A stretch of 64,000 nucleotides of DNA, taken from the NCBI RefSeq assembly GCF_002943715.1, contig NZ_MQUA01000013.1, positions 551,001-615,000 of the forward strand. The letters run 5' to 3'. Origin of the DNA: Polaribacter filamentus. Its GTDB lineage: Bacteria; Bacteroidota; Bacteroidia; Flavobacteriales; Flavobacteriaceae. Of the stretch, positions 18,814-27,869 are shown piece after piece. Numbering within the stretch: position 1 is the stretch's first letter; each line of letters starts with the position of its first letter. A program made the position numbers and the translations under genes. The notes under the pieces were generated by a model. It saw only the letters and a list, made by a program, of their open reading frames with translations, ran no database searches and was not told where the DNA came from.

Positions 18814-18837
18814 GTTGTTGGTAATTAAACTGGCAAC
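18814..18837 (+). promoter_or_regulatory. Conserved leader hairpin of csp copy 2
   Basis: GTTG/CAAC outer stem and TGG/CTG inner stem around the loop TAATTAAA; counterpart of the hairpin at 18425. Confidence 0.35.
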
Positions 18838-18853
18838 ACAATAATTTTTTATA

Positions 18854-19045
18854 ATGAATAAAGGTACCGTAAAATTTTTCAACGAATCTAAAGGATTTGG
18901 ATTTATCACTGAAGAAGGATCAAACAAAGAACATTTTGTGCATGTGTCAGGGTTAATTGACGAAATTCGTGAAAACGATGAAGTTGAATTTGACTTACAA
19001 GATGGAAAAAAAGGATTAAACGCAGTAAACGTAAGAGTATTATAA
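18854..19045 (+). CDS. cspA: Cold-shock protein, copy 2
   Basis: 63 residues, 61 identical to copy 1 located 196 bases upstream. Same RNP1 and RNP2 motifs, so both should be functional RNA chaperones. Separate promoter and terminator show it is an independent transcription unit rather than a second cistron. The near-identity of proteins, leaders and 3' ends points to a recent tandem duplication or ongoing gene conversion. Confidence 0.95.
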   Translation: MNKGTVKFFNESKGFGFITEEGSNKEHFVHVSGLIDEIRENDEVEFDLQDGKKGLNAVNVRVL

Positions 19046-19075
19046 TATATTTATTACTAGTTAATTTTTTATCTA

Positions 19076-19109
19076 AAAGCCCATCAAAATATTGATGGGC
19101 TTTTTTTTT
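19076..19109 (+). terminator. Terminator of csp copy 2
   Basis: Perfect 12-bp stem AAAGCCCATCAA / TTGATGGGCTTT with a 4-base AATA loop, then a T9 run. Confidence 0.9.
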
Positions 19110-19125
19110 GTAAAATTTTTGTATT

Positions 19126-19326
19126 ATGATTATTGATGGTAGAAAAAGAGTAAATATTAAATTAGGAATTTTTGTTGAAATAGTATTAAAACCACATCAA
19201 AGAACAGGGGAACTTACACAAGGTGTAGTTGCTAAAATATTAACAAAATCTGTGTCACATCCATACGGAATAAAAGTACAGCTTGAATCTGGTTTGGTTG
19301 GTAGAGTTAAAAATATTATAGAATAA
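19126..19326 (+). CDS. YwbE family protein (DUF2196)
   Basis: 66 residues. The whole length, with KLGIFVEIVLKPHQRTGELTQGVVAKILTKS and HPYGIKVQL near the end, is the YwbE family: small proteins of unknown function with a KOW/SH3-like look (GxxVEIV ... TxGxVxxIL ... HPxGIKVxL). It begins 17 bases after the csp2 terminator and ends head to head with the lytic transglycosylase stop (one base apart). Function unknown; a nucleic-acid-binding role is only a guess from the fold. Confidence 0.85.
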   Translation: MIIDGRKRVNIKLGIFVEIVLKPHQRTGELTQGVVAKILTKSVSHPYGIKVQLESGLVGRVKNIIE

Positions 19327-20274
19327 CTATTTTACAGGTATTTTAATTTCGTATAATTTTTTACTACTGTTATTCAATTTACTTTCTCTTAACCAAGGAT
19401 TCAAAATTTTAAACTCTTTGTAATTTAATCCATACCCTTTTGCAAATTTTGTAATATTTGTAATCGCTGTATCAACTTTAATCGTGTATGTTTTTGGCAA
19501 AGTATATAAGTCTTCTTGTTCAAAAACAAAACCATATTTTTCTGGATTATTTATAATTTCTTTTAAAGCGATAATTCTAAAAATATAGCGTTCTGTTTCA
19601 TCGGGTAAAAGGGCATCATAATAATTGGTAACTTCTTGCTCTTTTATTCTTCTTGATATTCCGTAAACACCAGCATTGTAGGAGGCAGCAGCGAGTGTCC
19701 ATGATCCAAACTTCTCTTTTGCATTTTTTAAATACTCTGCAGCTACTTCTGTAGATTTTTCTATATGATATCTCTCATCCACATTATCGTTTATTTCTAA
19801 ACCATATTCTTTACCAGTTTCCTTCATAAAATGCCACATACCTGCAGCGCCAACAGAAGAAGTTTCATCAGTAAAACCACTTTCGGCTAATGCTAAGAAT
19901 TTAAAATCATCCGGTAAGCCGTGCTTTGCTAATAAAGGTTCTATAATAGGTAAATATTTATTTGCACGTTTTAAAAGAAGCAAACCATTAGATTGCCAAT
20001 AGGTGTTCACTAACAATTCTCTTTCCATTCGCTCCTTAACATCTACAATTTCAAGCGGAACTCTTTCTCCCGCAAGATTTAGATTATCTGGTAACTTAAG
20101 TGATTGTATTTTATAGTTTAAATGCGTACCAGTCTTTGGATCATTAGCTACTGCCTTTGGATCATTAGCTACTGCGGATACAGCGTTTGATTGACTTTTA
20201 TTGTTTGCACTTACACATAAAAAAATGACAGAAATTAGACTAATGATAGAAATTATTTTGAAAGTATTACTCAT
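19327..20274 (-). CDS. Membrane-bound lytic murein transglycosylase, MltD-like
   Basis: 315 residues: signal peptide (about 1-25), a short linker with the tandem heptad AVANDPK AVANDPK encoded by an exact 21-bp duplication, then the SLT domain. The catalytic Glu is in LALAESGFTDE and the fold signatures SVGAAGMWHFMKETGKEYGL and AAASYNAGVYGI follow. The C-terminal 60 residues (YTIKVDTAITNITKFAKGYGLNYKEFKILNPWL) look like one LysM-like repeat for peptidoglycan binding. Cleaves glycan strands during wall turnover. Confidence 0.92.
   Translation of the reverse strand: MSNTFKIISIISLISVIFLCVSANNKSQSNAVSAVANDPKAVANDPKTGTHLNYKIQSLKLPDNLNLAGERVPLEIVDVKERMERELLVNTYWQSNGLLLLKRANKYLPIIEPLLAKHGLPDDFKFLALAESGFTDETSSVGAAGMWHFMKETGKEYGLEINDNVDERYHIEKSTEVAAEYLKNAKEKFGSWTLAAASYNAGVYGISRRIKEQEVTNYYDALLPDETERYIFRIIALKEIINNPEKYGFVFEQEDLYTLPKTYTIKVDTAITNITKFAKGYGLNYKEFKILNPWLRESKLNNSSKKLYEIKIPVK
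20134..20175 (-). repeat. Exact 21-bp tandem duplication inside the transglycosylase gene
   Basis: Two identical 21-base units (20134-20154 and 20155-20175) add seven residues (AVANDPK) in frame in the linker after the signal peptide. Confidence 0.95.
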
Positions 20275-20318
20275 TTTAATTTGATATTTTATATTTAAAA
20301 GTACTCTAAATTTTGTTC

Positions 20319-20972
20319 TTAGTTTAAATAATTATTAATAATTTCTGATATTTGTTTTGCCTTTAGAATAATCATTGCATGGTCTCCATCTATAATTTCT
20401 TCACAATTATGTATGTATTTAATGGGGAAAACATTGTCTTTTGTGCCATGAATATGTAAAATGTTTTTTGTTGGTATTTCTTGTTTCCAATTTAAAACGT
20501 TGTGAATAGACCATTCAATATAAGTTTTATCTCTAACAGTTAAGTATCGCTTGTAATTTTCAGCTTTTTTTCGAAGGTATTTACCGATAAAAAATTTACT
20601 ATAATCATCAAAATTTGTAATAATAGTTGTGGGGAAAAGCTTATAAATGTTACTTGCATTTGCCAATTTAAATCTCTTTGGAAATTCATTTTTAGACTTT
20701 ACACTAGAAATAATTATAAGTTTTTTAGTGTCAATAAACGTACTCATTTCTTGTACTAAAATTCCCCCAAACGAAACACCAATCAAAACAGGATTTTCAT
20801 GAGTTACATCGGCTACCATTCTCATTGCATAATTAACAAGTGTCTCTTCTTGGAACAAAGGTTTTTTCCATTCTAAATAGTGCATTTCAAACTCCGGCGA
20901 TAAGGTGAGCTTTTTAAAAATTTCTGGGCCAACGCCTAGTCCAGGCATAAAATAGATATGTGTTTTAGACAT
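20319..20972 (-). CDS. Alpha/beta hydrolase
   Basis: 217 residues. Oxyanion-region YFMPGLGVGPEIF at the N-terminus, nucleophile elbow G-V-S-F-G (in LIGVSFGGILVQEM), an acidic residue in HIHGTKDNVFPIK and the catalytic His in GDHAMI complete a hydrolase triad. No signal peptide, so cytoplasmic. Substrate unknown. Single gene; the 220 bases upstream hold no gene I can support. Confidence 0.8.
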   Translation of the reverse strand: MSKTHIYFMPGLGVGPEIFKKLTLSPEFEMHYLEWKKPLFQEETLVNYAMRMVADVTHENPVLIGVSFGGILVQEMSTFIDTKKLIIISSVKSKNEFPKRFKLANASNIYKLFPTTIITNFDDYSKFFIGKYLRKKAENYKRYLTVRDKTYIEWSIHNVLNWKQEIPTKNILHIHGTKDNVFPIKYIHNCEEIIDGDHAMIILKAKQISEIINNYLN

Positions 20973-21192
20973 TTTAATGTTTTATTTTTTTAAAACTAAG
21001 AATTGAATTTGCATTACTTTATAGCTACAAGTTTAATGCCAAGCTATAAATTATTATAATTTTTATGTTGATAAATAGTGTAACATTTCACCTTTTTTGA
21101 GCTACTAGATTATTTGTCTTAATTTACGTAAGAAGTTACTTCTGTATCTATCATCAAGCAGTTATATTTAAGCATGGTAAAGTTAAGAATTA

Positions 21193-21702
21193 ATGATGGT
21201 TTTTGTGACTGAAAGATTAATAGTTAGACAATTCAATTTTGAGGATGTTCAATCCTTTCACTAGATGCGAAGTAATCTTAAAGTGAAGCAATTTGCATAT
21301 GGGAAATTAAAAAATTTCGATGACAATACGAAGGAATTAAAAGAACTAAGCAATAGATAAACTGTGGTTGATAATAATTTTTGGATATATGGTATAATTA
21401 ATAAGTCCGATAATGAATTTATAGGAACAGTGGCAGTTGTAAAAGATCCTAATAATGATGATGAAATTGGATATCATTTTTTAGAAAACTATTGGAGTTT
21501 AGGTTATGGTTTTGAAATTTGTAAAGGTCTCATTTCTGATTGCCAAAAAATTGGAATGAAAAAAATAATAGCCTATGTTGTTGGTGAAAATAAGGCATCC
21601 GTAAAAATAGTAGAAAATAACAATTTTAAAATTTTAAAAAGATTTATAAGTGATGATCTTCAAGTGATGATCTTCAATTATCAGAAACGAAATACCAATT
21701 AA
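21193..21702 (+). pseudogene. GNAT N-acetyltransferase, broken by two in-frame stops
   Basis: One frame from ATG at 21193 runs MVFVTERLIVRQFNFEDVQSFH, TAG (21262-21264), then MRSNLKVKQFAYGKLKNF onward to TAA (21358-21360), then TVVDNNFWIYG to the natural end. The beginning TERLIVRQF and the acetyl-CoA region GYHFLENYWSLGYGFEICKGLI are typical of RimJ/RimL-type GNAT enzymes. No frameshift is needed: only the two nonsense codons break it. A GTG at 21364 could restart a 112-residue fragment lacking the first third. Confidence 0.75.
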
Positions 21703-22005
21703 AATTATAATCGTAGATGATTTAAAAACAGATTTTTATGCTGTAATTTTCACCACAGTTGTTGCCGAAAATTTAGAGGGTTACACCATAACAGCAGAGA
21801 GAATGGAAACATTAGCTAAAAAAAAAGGCTATTTAGGAATTGAATCTGCAAGAAGTAAAATAGGAATAACTGTTTCTAATTGGCAAACTTTATCTGACAT
21901 TTTAGCAGACAAATTAATGTAGAACACACAAAAGCAAGAAATTTTGGAATAGAAAATTGGTGCAAAAAGCACCAATTACAAATTTGTAAAGTTGAATGCG
22001 AGTAA
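21701..22005 (+). pseudogene. Antibiotic-biosynthesis-monooxygenase-like (ABM) protein, frameshifted
   Basis: Frame 1 reads KTDFYAVIFTTVVAENLEGY onward to GYLGIESARSKIGITVSNWQTL and ends LADKLM at a TAG (21920). Frame 2 continues NVEHTKARNFGIENWCKKHQ and LQICKVECE to TAA at 22003. Adding one A near 21916 joins them with spacing that fits the ABM family (EGY...GF/YLGIESAR...ITVSxW...EHTxAR.FGIENW). No start codon is visible, because the frame emerges from the end of the broken GNAT gene. Both neighbours are therefore dead or damaged. Confidence 0.65.
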
Positions 22006-22050
22006 GGATTTCATCAATAGAAAAATACGAAATTCTCTCTTCTTTATTCT

Positions 22051-23196
22051 TTAATAACTTACATAATCTATTATTTCTAACCCATAACCAATCATACCAA
22101 CTCTTTTTGTTTGCTGCGTATTGGTTATCAATTTTAATTTACTGATGTTTAAATCGTGTAAAATTTGTGCACCAATTCCGAAGTCCCTTTGATCCATGCC
22201 AATTGCTGGAGCTTTTAATTCGCCATTTTTCTGACCTTCTTTTAAAACTGATAATCTGCTCAATAAATTTTTAGATTCATTTTGCTGATTGATAAACAAT
22301 ATTGCACCTTTTTCTGCTTCATTTATTACTTGAAACATTTGGTCTAATTTTTTATCAGCATTATTGGTTAAAGTGCCAAGAATATCGTTGTTCACTAAGG
22401 TAGAATTTATTCTGGTTAAAACGCCCTCTTTATTAGTCCAAGAACCTTTTGTTAATGCAATATGTAATTGATTATTAGTCGTTTGCTCGTAAGCTCTTAA
22501 TCTAAATTTTCCAAAACGAGTTTCAATTTCAAAATCCTCTTTCTTTTCAATTAGAGAATCATGTTCCATTCTATATGCAACTAAATCTTCTATAGAGACA
22601 ATTTTAATATCAAACTTTTTTGCCACTTTTAAAAGTTGTGGTAAACGCGCCATTGTACCATCTTCATTCATGATTTCTACAATAACTCCTGCGGGTTTTA
22701 AGCCTGCTAAACGTGCAAAGTCAATTGCAGCTTCTGTATGGCCGGTTCTACGTAAAACGCCACCTTCTTTTGCTCTTAGTGGAAAAATATGACCAGGTCT
22801 CGCTAAATCAAAAGGCTTAGTTTCAGGATCAATTAAAGCTCTAATTGTTAAAGCTCTATCCGCAGCAGAAATACCAGTTGTAACTCCTTTTCCGCGTAAA
22901 TCTACAGAAACGGTAAAGGCGGTTTCCATAGGGTCTGTATTATTATACACCATCATTCCTAACTCCAATTCTTTACAACGTTTTTCAGTTAATGGAGTAC
23001 AAATTAACCCACGACCATGCGTTGCCATAAAATTGACCATTTCTGGAGTAACTTTTTCTGCAGCTGCTAAAAAATCACCTTCATTTTCACGATTTTCATC
23101 ATCAACAACAATAATGATTTTGCCATTTCTGATGTCGTTAATTGCCTCTTCTATTGTATTTAATTTCGTGTCTTTATGTAAATTTTGTGCTGTCAT
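22051..23196 (-). CDS. ribB: 3,4-dihydroxy-2-butanone 4-phosphate synthase with a degenerate GTP cyclohydrolase II domain
   Basis: 381 residues. Residues 1-205 form the DHBP synthase domain that makes the four-carbon unit of riboflavin from ribulose 5-phosphate (DDENRENEGDFLAAAEKV, THGRGLICTPL, GHTEAAIDFARLAG). Residues 208-381 align with GTP cyclohydrolase II, but the zinc-binding segment reads TRINSTLVNNDILGTLTNNA with no cysteines, so that activity should be lost; RDFGIGAQIL is still kept. The start overlaps the lptF end by 23 bases. Last gene of the tpx operon. Confidence 0.93.
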   Translation of the reverse strand: MTAQNLHKDTKLNTIEEAINDIRNGKIIIVVDDENRENEGDFLAAAEKVTPEMVNFMATHGRGLICTPLTEKRCKELELGMMVYNNTDPMETAFTVSVDLRGKGVTTGISAADRALTIRALIDPETKPFDLARPGHIFPLRAKEGGVLRRTGHTEAAIDFARLAGLKPAGVIVEIMNEDGTMARLPQLLKVAKKFDIKIVSIEDLVAYRMEHDSLIEKKEDFEIETRFGKFRLRAYEQTTNNQLHIALTKGSWTNKEGVLTRINSTLVNNDILGTLTNNADKKLDQMFQVINEAEKGAILFINQQNESKNLLSRLSVLKEGQKNGELKAPAIGMDQRDFGIGAQILHDLNISKLKLITNTQQTKRVGMIGYGLEIIDYVSY

Positions 23197-24643
23197 ATTT
23201 TCGTACCTTTTTTTGGTATAATTTTTTGAAAAAATTTGTAATTGGTTGTAAAAATGAGTCTAAATTAAATATTCCTTTGTCTTTTGTGGCTCTCCTTGTT
23301 AGTAATATGGCAACTGGTATCATAATAATTGCAGAAATCCAAGAACCCAAGAAGGATGTTATTGTGCTTTCTTCTGCTAAGTTTTTACCAAAAGTATTTG
23401 CAAAGAAATAGATTACATATACTGCTATTGCCAAAATCATTGGCAAGCCAAAACCTCCTTTTCTAATGATAGAACCTAAAGGTGCTCCTATAAAAAATAG
23501 AATTATGCAGGATAAAGAAAACGCAAATCTATTGTAGTATTCTGTATCGTAAAAGTTCAATATTTTTCTTCTCCATTTTATGGTAAGATTGTTATTCTTT
23601 AAGTTACTAACAACTCTATTTGTTTTTGCTATTGCCGAATTTAAAATAATAACTTTTTCTTTGTCTTGAAAGTTTTGAAGAGTAGTTTTCTCTAAATTTT
23701 TCTTTTTTAAAGAATCTGGATATTTATATAAATCCATTGCTTGTGCACTTAAAAAGATATTTCTTGCTCTAATATCTAGTACTTCATAATAACTTTCTTT
23801 TAACTTAGGAATCGTGTCATTGATTTCTTTTAAACTGTACATCATTGGATATCCTTTATTACTCAAAGAATCTAAAGATCCTTCATCTAAAGCATTACCA
23901 ATATCTATGTTAAATTCATATTCTTTAAAAGTGGCATTTGAAGCTGCCATTTTTGATCTTTTAAGCGAGGTTTTTGCAGCTTTTACATGTTCTTCATAAT
24001 AGTTGCCATCATATAGAATAAAGGTCATATATCTACTTCCTTCTTCTGTAACAATTTTCCCTCTTTTTGCCGTAATTACTTTTTGATTTCCTCTATTTCC
24101 TTTTAAGTCATAGATTAAAACATTTTTTAAAAGGTTTTGTTCTTCGCCATATTTTTCATCAAATTTAATTTGATAACCCGGTAAATCGGCATTAAAACTT
24201 CCAGGAACTAAAGCCATTGCTGGTTGTTTCTTTTTTATATTCTGCTTTAAGTTTATTTGTTTAAAAACAGCATAGGGATATACATTATTTAAAAATAAGA
24301 AGTTGATTCCGCTTAAAAATATTGCTAAAATTCCAATTGGTCTTACCAACCGTTGCAAAGAGATTCCTGCAGATTTTGCCGCAGCAAATTCGTAATTTTC
24401 ACCTAAATTTCCTAAAGCCATTATTGATGATAATAAGACACCAATTGGTAATGCTTGCGGAATGATCATTAAAGTTGTGTAGTATAAAAACTTCAAGATA
24501 AAAATAAGGCTAATTCCTTTACCGGCAATATTTTCAAATGCCTGCCATAAAGCCTGCATCACTAGTACAAAAAGTACAATTAAAAATGTAGCTATAAAAG
24601 GTTTAAAAAAACTTTTTAAGAGGTATTTATCTAAAATTTTCAT
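23174..24643 (-). CDS. LptF/LptG family permease
   Basis: 489 residues from ATG 24643 (MKILDKYLLKSFFKPF). Typical layout: three N-terminal helices, a periplasmic jellyroll-like domain (about 95-350), three C-terminal helices. FIATFLIVLFVLVMQALWQAF and NYEFAAAKSAGISLQRLVRP are family hallmarks. LptF and LptG form the inner-membrane channel that feeds lipopolysaccharide to the Lpt bridge. Only one of the pair is encoded here; the partner must lie elsewhere. Sits between lolA and ribB. Confidence 0.92.
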   Translation of the reverse strand: MKILDKYLLKSFFKPFIATFLIVLFVLVMQALWQAFENIAGKGISLIFILKFLYYTTLMIIPQALPIGVLLSSIMALGNLGENYEFAAAKSAGISLQRLVRPIGILAIFLSGINFLFLNNVYPYAVFKQINLKQNIKKKQPAMALVPGSFNADLPGYQIKFDEKYGEEQNLLKNVLIYDLKGNRGNQKVITAKRGKIVTEEGSRYMTFILYDGNYYEEHVKAAKTSLKRSKMAASNATFKEYEFNIDIGNALDEGSLDSLSNKGYPMMYSLKEINDTIPKLKESYYEVLDIRARNIFLSAQAMDLYKYPDSLKKKNLEKTTLQNFQDKEKVIILNSAIAKTNRVVSNLKNNNLTIKWRRKILNFYDTEYYNRFAFSLSCIILFFIGAPLGSIIRKGGFGLPMILAIAVYVIYFFANTFGKNLAEESTITSFLGSWISAIIMIPVAILLTRRATKDKGIFNLDSFLQPITNFFKKLYQKKVRKYDSTKFT

Positions 24644-24704
24644 AAAACGTAAAAGTAGCATCTAAATTATAAAGGTGCTACTAATTTTCTGTTAATTGAA
24701 ATAA

Positions 24705-25361
24705 TTAATCTATAGTATAGTTTTGACCTAAATACCTTTTTTTATCAAACCTAAAAAAGGTTTCTGATAAAGGTTGATTACTTTTAAACTCAGTAATTGT
24801 AAATGTCGTTTTAGATCCATTTGAACCCGTTTGAATTAGTTTGTAAATGTGCATTGTTTTCGCATCTATACCTAACTCTACTTTAACGATGTCTGAATTA
24901 CTATCAATGGGATTTAAGGTTACAAACTGAATTTTTCGACCATTCATATCTTGTAATTTTCCCATTTTAAAATTGTAACCTTCTTTGTGAAAAGTTAATA
25001 ATTTTGAAGGATAAATAAAACCATCATCACCATCTATATCACCATTAGTGATAGAAATTTCTTTTTCATCATTATTAATTACATAGAGTTTTTTTCCGTC
25101 GTACATAAAATCATTCCCCAAGTATTTTAAATTATATTTTTCTCCTTGTAGATAAATTTCACCTCTTATTGGCGGTTCATCACCTTCTTTAATTCCTGCA
25201 TCTTCATTACTTAAAGTTTGGCTAAAACCAATAAACATATTCTGATAAGCTCCCATTTTTGCAGAAACGTCATCTAACAAAGATTTTGCTCCTTTTGAGT
25301 TTTGAGAAATAGCAATTGTAGTTATAAATAAACTTAAAAATAAAGTTGTTATTTTTTTCAT
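24705..25361 (-). CDS. lolA: Outer-membrane lipoprotein carrier LolA-like protein
   Basis: 218 residues with a signal peptide (1-20, ending TIAIS). The mature part has the LolA half-barrel pattern: LLDDVSAKMGAYQNMFIGFSQTL, RGEIYLQGEKYNLKY, DGKKLYVINNDEKEIS and a C-terminal KTTFTITEFKSNQPLSETFFRFD. It would ferry lipoproteins across the periplasm. Its position between ftsK and lptF places it in a conserved flavobacterial envelope cluster. Confidence 0.85.
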   Translation of the reverse strand: MKKITTLFLSLFITTIAISQNSKGAKSLLDDVSAKMGAYQNMFIGFSQTLSNEDAGIKEGDEPPIRGEIYLQGEKYNLKYLGNDFMYDGKKLYVINNDEKEISITNGDIDGDDGFIYPSKLLTFHKEGYNFKMGKLQDMNGRKIQFVTLNPIDSNSDIVKVELGIDAKTMHIYKLIQTGSNGSKTTFTITEFKSNQPLSETFFRFDKKRYLGQNYTID

Positions 25362-25396
25362 GTGTAGTGATTGTAAACCCGAATATTTTCGAGAAT

Positions 25397-27826
25397 TTAT
25401 TGTTTCTTTTCGTTTTCTAATAGATGCTCTAATGCTATAAAATCTTGCACTAAAACTTGTCTCGCTTTGCTTCCTTCAAAACCCCCAACAATACCGGCCG
25501 CTTCTAACTGATCAATTAATCTTCCCGCCCTATTGTAACCTAATTTTAATTTTCTTTGCAGCAAAGAAGCAGAACCTTGCTGAGCTGTCACAATGATTTC
25601 TGCGGCATCTTTAAATAATTTATCTCTGTCTTCAATATCAATATCAATACTTGTGCCACTTTCATCGTCTACATATTCCGGTAATAAATAAGCATCGGCA
25701 TAGGCTTTTTGAGAACCAATAAAATCTGTAATTTTTTCAACTTCAGGTGTATCTATAAAAGCACACTGTATTCTATTTATTTCATTTCCTGCGGTATATA
25801 GTAAATCTCCACGTCCAATTAATTGATCTGCACCACCGGAATCTAAAATAGTTCTAGAATCTATTTTTGAGGTAACTCTAAATGCAATTCTTGCAGGAAA
25901 ATTGGCTTTAATTATACCTGTAATTACATTTACAGAGGGTCTTTGTGTTGCAACAATTAAATGAATTCCAATTGCTCTCGCCAATTGTGCTAAACGCGCT
26001 ATTGGTGTTTCTACCTCTTTACCAGCGGTCATAATTAAATCAGCAAATTCATCAATAACCAAAATGATATACGGTAAAAAATGATGACCGTCGTTAGGAT
26101 TTAGTTTACGCTGTTTAAACTTTACATTATATTCCTTAATATTTCTTACCATGGCATCTTTTAACAGGTCATACCTGTTATCCATTTCAATACATAAAGA
26201 ATTTAATGTGTGTACAACTTTTGTCGTATCCGTAATAATTGCTTCTTCAACATCTGGCAATTTTGCTAAATAATGGCGCTCAATTTTATTAAATAAGGTC
26301 AGTTCTACTTTCTTCGGATCAACCAAAATAAATTTTACTTCTGCAGGATGTTTTTTATACAAAAGAGAGGTTAAAACCGCATTTAAACCAACCGATTTTC
26401 CTTGACCAGTAGCACCTGCCATTAATAAGTGAGGCATTGTTGCCAAATCAACTACAAAAGTTTCATTAGAAATCGTTTTACCTAAAGCAATTGGCAATTC
26501 CATTTGAGATTCTTGAAATTTCTTTGATGAAATAACAGAATGCATAGAAACAATTGTCGCTTTTTTATTAGGTACTTCTATACCGATGGTCCCTTTTCCA
26601 GGAATTGGCGCAATAATTCTGATACCTAAAGCCGATAAAGACAATGCAATATCATCTTCTAAGTTTTTAATTTTAGAAATTCTAATTCCTGCTTCTGGAA
26701 CAATTTCATATAAAGTAATCGTTGGTCCTACAGTAGCTTTAATTTCTGCAATACCAATTTTATAGTTTTTTAAAGTTTCTACAATTCGGTCTTTATTTGC
26801 CTCTAATTCTTGCGGATCGATTGAAATACTTTCATTGTATTGTTTTAATAAATTGAAAGTTGGGAATTTAAAGTTTGATAATTCTAAAGTAGGATCAAAC
26901 TCACCAAAATCTTTTAATATTTTATCGGATAAATTTTCAGTAGAAGATTCTTCTTCTTCGGTTTCTTCAATATCAATTTCTAATACTTTTACTGTTTCTT
27001 CAATTTTTAATTCAGGATCTTTTTCAATTTTTAAAATAATACCTTCGTTTTTGGGAGAAACATCAGAATGTTTTTCAATTGTTGGTTTTAAATTTTCTAG
27101 GGCTACTTCAAATTCTGATTTTTTATCTTTTTTTAAATGGATAGATTCAGAACTTGATTCTTCTTTAATTTTTTCTGAGGGTTTGTCTAGACTTTCTTCT
27201 TCTAGGCTATCAGCTTCTCGTTGCACTCTTTTTTGTTTCATTTTCTCGATGAAAGCATCAAATGAAAGTTTGTAACGGAAAGCTAGGTAGCTTATTAGTG
27301 TAAATATTAAAATGATTGTTAGTCCAGTTTTTCCAATAAAAGTTTGTAAATAATTATTAATTTCAAAACCTACAACACCAGACAAAAGTGCATAATTTTC
27401 ATTTAGAAATCCAAAAGCTATAGAAATCCATACCATTGTAAGTAAACCCCAGTTCCAAGAAATAATAATTCTTGAAAATTTCTTTTGAACAATTGTAAAA
27501 AATCCTGTTAAAAAAACTTGAAAAGGAATTATAAATGCAGCTAATCCAAAACCTTCATAGATAAAAAAGTTACTTAAATGTGCACCAATTTTACCTAAAA
27601 GATTTTTACTTTGTACAGTTTTATCTGTTAAGTAGTTTAATGTACTTTGATCCTCTTGCCAGTTAAAAAAAAACGAAATAAATGCAATACATAAAAAAAA
27701 CGAAAACAATATTAAAAATATTGAGAACAATGTTTTTGAATGCCTTGATTTTATGTAAGAAAAAATACTAGTTTTTTCTACTTTCTGGGCATTTGTTTTA
27801 TTGGTACTTAATTTCTGTTTAGCCAT
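25397..27826 (-). CDS. ftsK: DNA translocase FtsK/SpoIIIE
   Basis: 809 residues. Four N-terminal membrane helices (about 25-185), an acidic Ser/Glu-rich linker (about 195-310), then the RecA-like motor with Walker A GATGQGKSVGLN near residue 470, Walker B FILVDPKKVEL and YIILVIDEFADLI, and a C-terminal gamma winged helix (ASLLQRKLKLGYNRAGRLIDQLEAAGIVG) that reads polar KOPS-type sites. Pumps chromosome ends through the closing septum for dimer resolution. Central gene of the operon. Confidence 0.97.
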   Translation of the reverse strand: MAKQKLSTNKTNAQKVEKTSIFSYIKSRHSKTLFSIFLILFSFFLCIAFISFFFNWQEDQSTLNYLTDKTVQSKNLLGKIGAHLSNFFIYEGFGLAAFIIPFQVFLTGFFTIVQKKFSRIIISWNWGLLTMVWISIAFGFLNENYALLSGVVGFEINNYLQTFIGKTGLTIILIFTLISYLAFRYKLSFDAFIEKMKQKRVQREADSLEEESLDKPSEKIKEESSSESIHLKKDKKSEFEVALENLKPTIEKHSDVSPKNEGIILKIEKDPELKIEETVKVLEIDIEETEEEESSTENLSDKILKDFGEFDPTLELSNFKFPTFNLLKQYNESISIDPQELEANKDRIVETLKNYKIGIAEIKATVGPTITLYEIVPEAGIRISKIKNLEDDIALSLSALGIRIIAPIPGKGTIGIEVPNKKATIVSMHSVISSKKFQESQMELPIALGKTISNETFVVDLATMPHLLMAGATGQGKSVGLNAVLTSLLYKKHPAEVKFILVDPKKVELTLFNKIERHYLAKLPDVEEAIITDTTKVVHTLNSLCIEMDNRYDLLKDAMVRNIKEYNVKFKQRKLNPNDGHHFLPYIILVIDEFADLIMTAGKEVETPIARLAQLARAIGIHLIVATQRPSVNVITGIIKANFPARIAFRVTSKIDSRTILDSGGADQLIGRGDLLYTAGNEINRIQCAFIDTPEVEKITDFIGSQKAYADAYLLPEYVDDESGTSIDIDIEDRDKLFKDAAEIIVTAQQGSASLLQRKLKLGYNRAGRLIDQLEAAGIVGGFEGSKARQVLVQDFIALEHLLENEKKQ

Positions 27827-27869
27827 TAAAATTTAATTATACTTTTAAAAAGTAAAGATACTTTTTTGC

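Noticed and set aside
18425..19109. CRISPR-like or satellite repeat around the csp genes
   Set aside because: The repeated blocks are the duplicated csp gene, leader and 3' end, not a regular array. No CRISPR array was seen anywhere in the window.
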